DNA from: Anaerolineae bacterium
GTDB taxonomy: Bacteria; Chloroflexota; Anaerolineae; JAAYZQ01
Reading direction: 5' to 3'
Length of the DNA stretch: 33,910 nt
Assembly (NCBI GenBank): GCA_016926595.1
Contig: JAFGOG010000062.1
Location: forward strand, 1 to 33,910
Part shown: in pieces, positions 8,332 to 14,323 of the stretch
How positions within the stretch are numbered: the stretch's first letter is position 1
Layout: each line of letters opens with the position of its first letter
Made by a program: the position numbers and the translations under genes
Notes under the pieces: generated by a model
What the model was told of the DNA's origin: nothing
Seen by the model: only the letters and a program-made list of their open reading frames with translations
The model's database searches: none

Positions 8332-9215
8332 AAGCGCTCAGCTTTCACCAGCCCCGGGCCGAGCAGGTGATCCGGGGGGAAAAGTCGCTCGACGTCCGCA
8401 CCTGGCAGGCGAGCCACCGGGGCGTGCTGGCCGTCCACGCCAGCGCCGAGCGGCGCGACGAGCGCTGCCGGGCGCTTGGCTTGAACCCGGCGGCCCTGGC
8501 CTACGGCGCGCTGCTGGGCACGGTGGAGCTGACCGGCATCGTCCCCCTGGACGAGGCAGCCTACGAGGCGCTGCGCGGCCAGCACCGGCTCGACGCCCCG
8601 TTCCCCGGCGCACCCTGCTACGGCTGGCGGCTGGCCAACCCCTGCCGCTTCGAGGCGCCCATCCCCTGCCGCGGGCAGAGGCGCCTGTTCGACGTGGAGG
8701 TAGGACCCGGCACCCAGGCCAGGCAGGCCGCTCCAATCTACCGCGTCACCCCGCCCCCGCAGCCTGACCCGGCGCGGCCCTTTGCCCTGTACACAATCCC
8801 GGACAAGGGCAACGGCTATCGCGTGGCCCTCTACCAGTGGCTGCAACGTGACAGCCAGGCAGGGGAGCGCGCCCCCGGCGCCCTGTGGAGCGTCGAGCTG
8901 GGCGGCGACCCGCTGCGCGCGGTGGCCGATCACCTGCTGGCGGCGCTGCGGGCCAATAGCTACAAGGCCACCGACCTGGCCCGCGCCGCCGGCGCCGAGG
9001 AACCGTTCTACCTGGACGAATTGACCGGCCTGCGTCTGGCCCTCATCCTGCTGGCGGTCAAGCCGCTGACCCGCCACGAACGGATCGAGGCGATCGGGTT
9101 GGGGGTGCAGGCGATGAGCGCCGAGGAAGCCTACTACTGGTTCAGCAAGTGCAGCGCCGGGCCGGGCGCCGCCCGGGCGCAGAAAGCGCTGCGGATTTTG
9201 TTAGCAGGAGAGTAA
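8328..9215 (+). CDS. ASCH-domain protein with unrecognised C-terminal domain
   Basis: 295 residues. Residues 1-130 look like an ASCH (PUA-like beta-barrel) fold: LSFHQPRAEQVIRGEK, then DVRTW, then HRGVLAVHAS, ending in a GWRLANP strand. ASCH domains bind RNA or modified nucleic acid in other proteins, so this one could read modified bases or bind a guide or tRNA-like ligand; that is inference. Residues 150-295 are a mostly helical domain (ALYTIPDKGNGYRVALYQWL through AYYWFSKC) that I do not recognise. The start overlaps the DUF499 stop as ATGA. The gene continues the very high GC, GGC/CTG-rich codon style of its neighbours, so it probably belongs to the same ancestral unit as the ATPase and methylase. 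Confidence 0.75.
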   Translation: MKALSFHQPRAEQVIRGEKSLDVRTWQASHRGVLAVHASAERRDERCRALGLNPAALAYGALLGTVELTGIVPLDEAAYEALRGQHRLDAPFPGAPCYGWRLANPCRFEAPIPCRGQRRLFDVEVGPGTQARQAAPIYRVTPPPQPDPARPFALYTIPDKGNGYRVALYQWLQRDSQAGERAPGALWSVELGGDPLRAVADHLLAALRANSYKATDLARAAGAEEPFYLDELTGLRLALILLAVKPLTRHERIEAIGLGVQAMSAEEAYYWFSKCSAGPGAARAQKALRILLAGE

Positions 9216-9219
9216 TACC

Positions 9220-9306
9220 GTGCTAAACCGAATCGCAATGTTCTCTTTGCGAAATGCATTGATCTGCATCGACGATTCCTCTGGCGCGATCAAGGAACAG
9301 CCGTGA
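9220..9306 (+). CDS. Possible 28-residue linker peptide
   Basis: A GTG start at 9220 is preceded by AGGAG about nine bases upstream. The frame runs 28 codons and its TGA (9304-9306) overlaps the GTG start of the next gene as GTGA. The peptide begins VLNRIAMFSLRNALICIDD and has no recognised domain. It would fill the otherwise unusual 87-base gap in a tightly packed operon and could couple translation of the flanking genes. Only position and ribosome-binding site support it. Confidence 0.25.
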   Translation: MLNRIAMFSLRNALICIDDSSGAIKEQP

Positions 9307-9866
9307 CCCGAGAACGGCCTTCCCGCCTCGGCAAGCTGCCGCCGCAGTACCGGTTCGTCCTCAACCCTCACGCCGAGACCCGCGTCGGCCGCTGCCCTAT
9401 CTGCAGGCAAAAGATGCGCCAGCGCAAAGCGCCGCTGTTCATCCACGTCGATCCGTTCAACCCGGTGGCGCTGGGCTACACCTGCCGCTACTGCCCCACC
9501 TGCGATCTGCTGATCGCCCACCAGGACGAGATCGAGCGCCTGCTGGCCAGCCTGTTCGCCGAGCGCGACCCGTCAGTCATCGGCAACGACTATCTGGTGA
9601 TCGGCACGGTGGAGCGCGCCGCATGGCGTGAAGGGATGAAACAGCCCAAGGGGATCGACGACATGCTGGCGCACCTGCACGATTTCAAAGAAGTGCTCAC
9701 CCTGGAATACCGACCGGCGGGTTGGTACCCGGCCGACGAGCCAAACGACCAGACCGAACCGGCTGCCCTGGCCGCCCGGCCCAAGCCCACCCAGCGGCCT
9801 GGCAGCGGACAAAAACGTCCTAAACGGAGCGAACCCAGGCCAAGGAAAGGCGGATCAGCAAAGTGA
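9303..9866 (+). CDS. Small zinc-ribbon protein of unknown function
   Basis: 187 residues, GTG start with AAGGA about six bases upstream. Two paired-cysteine knuckles, CPIC near residue 31 and CRYCPTC near 61-67, form a likely zinc ribbon. A charged middle segment and a basic, disordered Pro/Arg/Lys-rich tail (KRPKRSEPRPRKGG) suggest nucleic-acid contact. It is encoded between the ASCH protein and the methylase in the same direction and codon style, so it is probably an accessory subunit of that group. No named family is recognised. Confidence 0.65.
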   Translation: MTRERPSRLGKLPPQYRFVLNPHAETRVGRCPICRQKMRQRKAPLFIHVDPFNPVALGYTCRYCPTCDLLIAHQDEIERLLASLFAERDPSVIGNDYLVIGTVERAAWREGMKQPKGIDDMLAHLHDFKEVLTLEYRPAGWYPADEPNDQTEPAALAARPKPTQRPGSGQKRPKRSEPRPRKGGSAK

Positions 9867-9916
9867 CTCTTCCGATCAACGCCGCGGTTCTGTAGAGCTT
9901 TTTGTGAGAGGTCTTT

Positions 9917-10405
9917 GTGCCAACACCCGAATCAAGAGTCGCCAAGGCGCTCAAGATCGCCGAGCCTGAGGCGCGGGAGCTCATCCGCCAGGTCCAGGCC
10001 CTACTCGACCACCCCCCAGAAGGCGCGCGGATCGCCCGCTGCCTGGAGGCATACACCGACATGCCCCGCACCCCAGAGGGAGTGGCGGCGAAATTGGTGA
10101 GGCTCGGTTGGGCCGGGTCCCTAAAGGAGCCGGAGCAAAGCCCGCCCGCCGCCATCCCCAAGGCCCGCAGGGAAGCGGCAGGGAAACGGGAGGACGCGCC
10201 GAGGGTTCCGCGCCGCAAGAAGCAGAATGTAGGCAATCCACCCCCAAAAATGTGGCCGGAGCCCGAGACGATCGAACCGGACACACTTGACAAGACACAC
10301 GTGCCAGTTGACAGATTGCCCACATGCCCTCACGGTATCCCCAAGACAAGGCCATGTGCTATCTGCGAGCCCGAGCGATTCAAGATGTTGAGCGATCCAG
10401 ACTGA
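9917..10405 (+). CDS. Hypothetical protein with C-terminal Cys/His cluster
   Basis: 162 residues, GTG start at 9917 five bases after AGAGG. The N-terminal 70 residues are predicted helical (VAKALKIAEPEARELIRQVQ). The middle is low-complexity, Pro/Lys/Arg-rich. The C-terminus carries CPHGIPKTRPCAICEPERF, a CxH...CxxC arrangement that could bind one zinc ion. It lies 49 bases upstream of the methylase and shares its orientation. I recognise no family; a regulatory or specificity subunit of the methylase is possible but unsupported beyond position. Confidence 0.55.
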   Translation: MPTPESRVAKALKIAEPEARELIRQVQALLDHPPEGARIARCLEAYTDMPRTPEGVAAKLVRLGWAGSLKEPEQSPPAAIPKARREAAGKREDAPRVPRRKKQNVGNPPPKMWPEPETIEPDTLDKTHVPVDRLPTCPHGIPKTRPCAICEPERFKMLSDPD

Positions 10406-10454
10406 CAGGCGCCCGACGATATGCACAAAAGGAACGATAGCTTGGAGGCAGACA

Positions 10455-13397
10455 TTGGCTGATCGACCCACCACCCTCATTGAAGACTGGCTGCCGTTCG
10501 ACGCCATCGGCGCCGAGAGCCTGCGCGACGCCAGTGCTGCGCAAAAGCCGCCACTCAACCGCCTCCACGTGTGGTGGGCGCGCCGGCCGCTGACCGTATC
10601 GCGCGCGGCGATCGCGGCCAGCCTGCTGCCGGCGTGGGAGGAGCTGCAGGCCAGGATCGGACCGGACCATCCGCTGCGCCGGCAGTTTCCGACCGAGGAG
10701 GCCTACCGCGCCTGGTTTCTGCGCCTGATGGGCATCTATGGCGACCCGGTGGCCGGCCGCAAGCTGATCCAGTGGGCCAGGGAGCGCGACATCACCCTCA
10801 AAGGCGGCCCGTACGGCGGCGCGCCCCGCGCTTTTACCGTCAACCCCACGCCCGAGGATCTGGCGCTGATGGAGGAGCTGCTGGCTCTTACGTGGGACAG
10901 ACATTCCTGTCTGTCCGGGGACAGGCTGGAAAGCCTGTCCCACCTGGTGGTGTTGGACCCCTTTGCCGGCGGCGGTTCGATCCCATTCGAGGCGCGGCGC
11001 TATGGTTTCTCGACCATCGCCAACGAGCTGAACCCGGTCGCCGCCGTCATCCTCAAGGCGACGCTGGACTATCCGGCCCGCTTTGGTCCCGGCCTGGCGG
11101 CGGAGATCAAAAAGTGGGGGCAGGAATGGAGCAAGCGCGTCGAGAAAAGGCTGGCCTCCTTCTTTCCCAAGACCGAGGGCGACAGCATCTTTGCCTACCT
11201 CTGGGCGCGGACCGTCGCCTGCCCGGTGACCGGCAAGCCTGTGCCCCTCAGCCCCAACTGGTGGCTGAGCAAGGACCCGCCGGTCGCCGTCCGGCTGCGG
11301 ACCGACCCGGCCTGGGATGAGTCGCGCTTCGAGATCGCCCGCGGCGGCGCGCTCGATTTCGACCCCGACGAGGGCACGATCAGCCGGGGCGTGGGCCGCT
11401 CGCCGTGGACCGGCGACCCGATCGACGGCGATTACATCAAGGCCGAGGCGCAGGCCGGGCGGATGGGGCAGATGCTGTACGCGGTGGCGGTCAAGCGCCG
11501 GGGTGGGTTCGACTTTCGCGCCCCGACGGCGGAGGACCTGGCCGCCGTCCGCGCCGCCGAGGCGGAGCTGGCCCGCAAGCGGCCGGCGTGGGAGGTCCAG
11601 GAGATTATCCCTACCGAGCCGATCCCCGACGGGCTCAAGACACCCGAGCCGATGCGGTATGGGATGTATGCCTGGGCCGACATGTTCTCCCCCAGGCAGC
11701 TCCTGGCCCTGGGCACCTTCGTCGAGGCGCTGCGCGAGCTGCGGGCCGAGGTCCGGGCGGCCATGGACGCCGAGCGGGCGGCGGCGGTGGAGACGTATCT
11801 GGGCATCATGATGGACAAAGCGGTCATCTATGATAACCGCGCCTGCCGCTTTGACCCCGGCCGCGGCATCCGCAGCGTCTTTGACCGCCACGACTTTGCT
11901 TTTGTCTGGAGCCACGCCGAGTTCGACGCCTCAGCCAACCTGCTCCCCTGGGCCATCGACCAGGTAGCAGACGCCTACCGCGACATGGCCAAGCTGCAAT
12001 CGCTTCCCCAGAGCACGCTGGCGGGTCACGCCTTCAGGCGCGGCCTATTGACCACCCTTCAAGGCAACGCCGCCGATCTTTCAGCCGTGCCGGACCGCTC
12101 GGTGCAGGCGATCGTCACCGACCCGCCCTACTATGACAATGTGATGTACGCCGAGCTGGCCGACTTTTTCTACGTGTGGCTCAAGCGCACGGTCGGGCGC
12201 CTGTATCCCGGCTGGTTCGCCGCCCAGCTCACCGACAAGGACGCCGAGGCGGTGGCCAACCCGGCCCGGTTCAAGGCCCTCACCGCCGGCCCATCTCCCT
12301 CTAGGAGAGGGGGATTGGGGGTGAGGGACCTGGCCGAGCAGGATTACGAGCGCAAGATGGGCGCCGCCTTTCGCGAGATGCACCGGGTGCTGGCCGACGA
12401 CGGGGCGCTGACGGTCATGTTCACCCACAAGCGGGTGGAGGCGTGGGACACGCTGGCGATGGCGCTGATCAACGCCGGGTTCAGCGTCCAGACCTCGTGG
12501 CCGGTGCACACCGAGAGCGAGCACTCGCTGCACCAGGCGCAAAAGAACGCGGCGCAGAGCACGATCCTGCTGGCCTGCCGGAAGAGAGCCGGGGGGCAGG
12601 GGAGCAGGGAGCCGGTGTGGTGGGATGACATCGCGCCCAAGGTGCGGCAGGTGGCGCGGGAGAAGGCGGCCGAGTTTGCGGAGCGGGGCATCGGCGGGGT
12701 GGACCTGTACCTCAGCACGTTTGGCCCGGTGCTTGCGGTCATCTCTGAGCGGTGGCCGGTGCTGACCCGCGAGGTGGACGAGCGCACCGGCCAGCCCAAA
12801 CCACTCCGCCCGGAGACGGCGCTGGACTTGGCGCGGCAGGAGGTGATCGCGCTGCGCAAGCGCGGGCTGCTGCTTGGCCGGGAGATCCAGTTCGACGAGG
12901 TGACCGACTGGTACCTGATGGCCTGGGACGCGTTCAAGGCCGAGCAGTTTCCCGCCGACGAGGCGCGCAAGCTGGCGCTCGCGCTGGGGCTGGAGGTAGA
13001 GCGCGACCTGGTGGCCTGGCGGGTGATCAGCAAAAAGGGCAGCGACGTGGCGCTGCTGCCGCCCAAGAACCGGCGGGGGCGCGGCAAGGTGGACCCCGAG
13101 GCCGACCATTTCGAGACGTGGCTGGACGCGGTCCACACGGCGCTGCTGGTGTACGACGAGGACGGGGCGGCGGCGTGCGAGACGTTCCTGAAGCGGACGG
13201 GGCTGCGGGCCGACGGCACGTTCAAGGCGTGCCTGCAGGCGATGATCAACGCGGTGCCGCGGACGAAATCGAAGGGCAAGTTCGTCCGGCCCGAGGCGGA
13301 GATGCTGGAGCGGCTGCGGGCGGGGTTCTTTGAGGAGGTGGAGGCGCCGGCGGAGGAGGAAGCGCCGGGGCGGGTGGAGCAGATGCGGTTGATGTAG
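10455..13397 (+). CDS. DUF1156 adenine-type DNA methyltransferase (COG1743)
   Basis: 980 residues, TTG start at 10455 six bases after GGAGG. The N-terminal DUF1156 domain (1-70) shows LIEDWLPFDAIGAES and HVWWARRPLTVSRAA. SAM-binding motif I is LDPFAGGGS (D168-S175) and catalytic motif IV is DPPYYDNV (D556-V563), as in N6-adenine/N4-cytosine methylases that flip the target base. The roughly 390 residues between the motifs probably hold target recognition. At the place where relatives carry a zinc ribbon, only one Cys remains (RTVACPVTGKPVPLSPNWWL). Two palindromic repeats are inserted in frame (10892-10943, 12292-12327), the first just before motif I. The partner ATPase is encoded upstream. 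It probably marks host DNA; the recognition site cannot be read from sequence. Confidence 0.92.
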   Translation: MADRPTTLIEDWLPFDAIGAESLRDASAAQKPPLNRLHVWWARRPLTVSRAAIAASLLPAWEELQARIGPDHPLRRQFPTEEAYRAWFLRLMGIYGDPVAGRKLIQWARERDITLKGGPYGGAPRAFTVNPTPEDLALMEELLALTWDRHSCLSGDRLESLSHLVVLDPFAGGGSIPFEARRYGFSTIANELNPVAAVILKATLDYPARFGPGLAAEIKKWGQEWSKRVEKRLASFFPKTEGDSIFAYLWARTVACPVTGKPVPLSPNWWLSKDPPVAVRLRTDPAWDESRFEIARGGALDFDPDEGTISRGVGRSPWTGDPIDGDYIKAEAQAGRMGQMLYAVAVKRRGGFDFRAPTAEDLAAVRAAEAELARKRPAWEVQEIIPTEPIPDGLKTPEPMRYGMYAWADMFSPRQLLALGTFVEALRELRAEVRAAMDAERAAAVETYLGIMMDKAVIYDNRACRFDPGRGIRSVFDRHDFAFVWSHAEFDASANLLPWAIDQVADAYRDMAKLQSLPQSTLAGHAFRRGLLTTLQGNAADLSAVPDRSVQAIVTDPPYYDNVMYAELADFFYVWLKRTVGRLYPGWFAAQLTDKDAEAVANPARFKALTAGPSPSRRGGLGVRDLAEQDYERKMGAAFREMHRVLADDGALTVMFTHKRVEAWDTLAMALINAGFSVQTSWPVHTESEHSLHQAQKNAAQSTILLACRKRAGGQGSREPVWWDDIAPKVRQVAREKAAEFAERGIGGVDLYLSTFGPVLAVISERWPVLTREVDERTGQPKPLRPETALDLARQEVIALRKRGLLLGREIQFDEVTDWYLMAWDAFKAEQFPADEARKLALALGLEVERDLVAWRVISKKGSDVALLPPKNRRGRGKVDPEADHFETWLDAVHTALLVYDEDGAAACETFLKRTGLRADGTFKACLQAMINAVPRTKSKGKFVRPEAEMLERLRAGFFEEVEAPAEEEAPGRVEQMRLM
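10892..10943. repeat. Double-hairpin palindromic repeat inserted in the methylase frame
   Basis: A 52-base element bounded by GTGGGACAG and CTGTCCCAC. It contains a perfect 9-bp hairpin (10895-10916, loop TTCC) followed by a perfect 10-bp hairpin (10918-10941, loop GGAA). It is translated as part of the protein (DRHSCLSGDRLESLSH). From memory, near-identical elements are scattered in several bacterial phyla as short non-autonomous palindromes. Confidence 0.8.
12292..12327. repeat. G-rich palindromic repeat inserted in the methylase frame
   Basis: Contains the hairpin CCCTCT-AGG-AGAGGG followed by GGATTGGGGGTGAGGG, a G-rich dispersed repeat type seen in Chloroflexota and cyanobacteria. It is translated as PSPSRRGGLGVRD, an out-of-character low-complexity stretch about 50 residues after the DPPY motif. 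Confidence 0.65.
13344..13369 (+). repeat. Direct repeat, copy 1 (end of methylase gene)
   Basis: 26 bases encoding part of the EAPAEEEAPG tail of the methylase. It matches 24 of 26 positions of copy 2 at 14229-14254. The two copies flank the toxin-antitoxin pair. Confidence 0.7.
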
Positions 13398-13412
13398 AAC
13401 GCGTCCGGGCAT

Positions 13413-13441
13413 TTGACTTTTTTGTCATATTCCTGTACACT
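13413..13441 (+). promoter_or_regulatory. Promoter of the Phd/PIN toxin-antitoxin operon
   Basis: TTGACT (13413-13418), 17-base spacer, TACACT (13436-13441). The -10 box lies inside the TGTACA inverted repeat that is the likely antitoxin operator. Confidence 0.7.
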
Positions 13442-13459
13442 ATGTACATATTGTACAGG
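13432..13459. promoter_or_regulatory. TGTACA operator, probable Phd autoregulation site
   Basis: CCTGTACA (13432-13439) and TGTACAGG (13452-13459) are perfect inverted arms around a central palindrome ATGTACAT (13442-13449), giving three TGTACA-type cores. The site covers the -10 box and transcription start, the classical place for repression by a Phd/YefM-type antitoxin or its toxin complex. Confidence 0.65.
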
Positions 13460-13470
13460 GAGGCTCGAAA

Positions 13471-13749
13471 ATGGAACGTTCGATCAGCGCCGCCGAGGCG
13501 CGGGCCAATTTCTCACAGTTGGTGACCGAGGCAGGTTATGCCGGCCGCGCGACGATCATCCAGCGCAACAACCGTCCAGTCGCCATCATTGTCGGCTATG
13601 AGCAGTATATCGAGCTGCGCCGGCAGGCCGGCGAGCGCGCGGCCCGGTTCGCCGTCTATGACGAGATCCGGGCTCGCAACCCCGAAGCGCAGCCAGAGCA
13701 GGTTGAGGCGGACGTGGCGGCGGCGGTGCGCGCCGTGCGGGGATCGTAG
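13471..13749 (+). CDS. Phd/YefM-family antitoxin
   Basis: 92 residues. The N-terminus (SISAAEARANFSQLVTEA, then RATIIQRNNRPVAIIVGYEQY) is the typical Phd/YefM DNA-binding fold; the charged C-terminal helix (residues about 50-90) would neutralise the toxin. ATG at 13471 follows GGGAGG by seven bases. It precedes the PIN toxin by three bases. It has its own promoter and operator, so the pair is transcribed independently of the surrounding island. Such pairs often stabilise islands against loss, or can act in abortive infection. Confidence 0.9.
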   Translation: MERSISAAEARANFSQLVTEAGYAGRATIIQRNNRPVAIIVGYEQYIELRRQAGERAARFAVYDEIRARNPEAQPEQVEADVAAAVRAVRGS

Positions 13750-13752
13750 GCA

Positions 13753-14226
13753 GTGGGTGAACCGGCCGCCGAGGGCGAGCCCTCGCCCCTTCTGACAGTA
13801 GTCCTGGACACCAACGTCTACGTCAGCGGCACGATCCTGTCGCGCGGGACACCGTTCGAGATCCTCGAGGCGTGGCGGAGGCAGGCGTACATCCTGGCGA
13901 CGTCTGAAGCGATCATCGCCGAGATCGAGCGGGTGCTGCGCTACCCGCGCATCCGGGATCGCTACGCGGTGACCGAGCAGGATGTCGCACGCCTGGTCGA
14001 GTCGCTGCGCGCCGACGCGCTGGTCGTCCCCGGCGACTGCCAGGTGACCGGTGTCTGTGCTGACCCGGACGACGACAAGTTCCTGGCCTGCGCGCTGGAG
14101 GCGCAGGCGGACTGTATCGTCAGCGGCGATCCGGACTTGTTGGACCTGGGCGAGTACCAGGGGATTGCCATTCTCAAGCCGCACGAGCTGCTGGAGCGGC
14201 TGCAGGCGACAGCTCCGAGGGGTTGA
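13753..14226 (+). CDS. PIN-domain toxin (VapC-like, COG1569 type)
   Basis: 157 residues, GTG start three bases after the antitoxin stop. The PIN ribonuclease motif VVLDTNVYVSG carries D19. Acidic residues follow in AEIERVL, DPDDDKFLACAL and SGDPDLL, as expected for a metal-dependent RNase that would cut tRNA or mRNA when freed from the antitoxin. Residues 2-14 precede the usual family start and are encoded by a palindromic repeat (13770-13788), so the original N-terminus may have been altered. It ends just upstream of the second copy of the 26-bp direct repeat (14229-14254). Confidence 0.9.
   Translation: MGEPAAEGEPSPLLTVVLDTNVYVSGTILSRGTPFEILEAWRRQAYILATSEAIIAEIERVLRYPRIRDRYAVTEQDVARLVESLRADALVVPGDCQVTGVCADPDDDKFLACALEAQADCIVSGDPDLLDLGEYQGIAILKPHELLERLQATAPRG
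13770..13788. repeat. Palindromic repeat at the 5' end of the PIN toxin gene
   Basis: CGAGGGC-GA-GCCCTCG (13770-13785) is a perfect 7-bp hairpin. A second register, GGGCGAG-CC-CTCGCCC (13773-13788), is also perfect. It encodes the non-conserved N-terminal extension of the toxin. Confidence 0.55.
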
Positions 14227-14228
14227 GG

Positions 14229-14254
14229 GCGCCAGCGGAGGAGGAAGCGACGGG
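14229..14254 (+). repeat. Direct repeat, copy 2 (after PIN toxin gene)
   Basis: Matches 24 of 26 bases of 13344-13369. Read in the methylase frame, it gives APAEEEATG and stays open until a TGA at 14322-14324, right at the next gene's start. It marks the boundary where GC content and codon use drop. Confidence 0.7.
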
Positions 14255-14323
14255 TGAACTTGGCAACTGGGTCTGTTTGGAGAGCAAGAGTAGCTTGGGG
14301 TGCAAGAACCGAAGGAGTTCATG

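Noticed and set aside
10421..10462. 13-codon frame upstream of the methylase
   Set aside because: No ribosome-binding site at a useful distance and no coupling to the TTG start at 10455.
14300..14323. Upstream GTG start for the KAP-nuclease gene
   Set aside because: No Shine-Dalgarno sequence precedes it, whereas AAGGAG sits six bases before ATG 14324.
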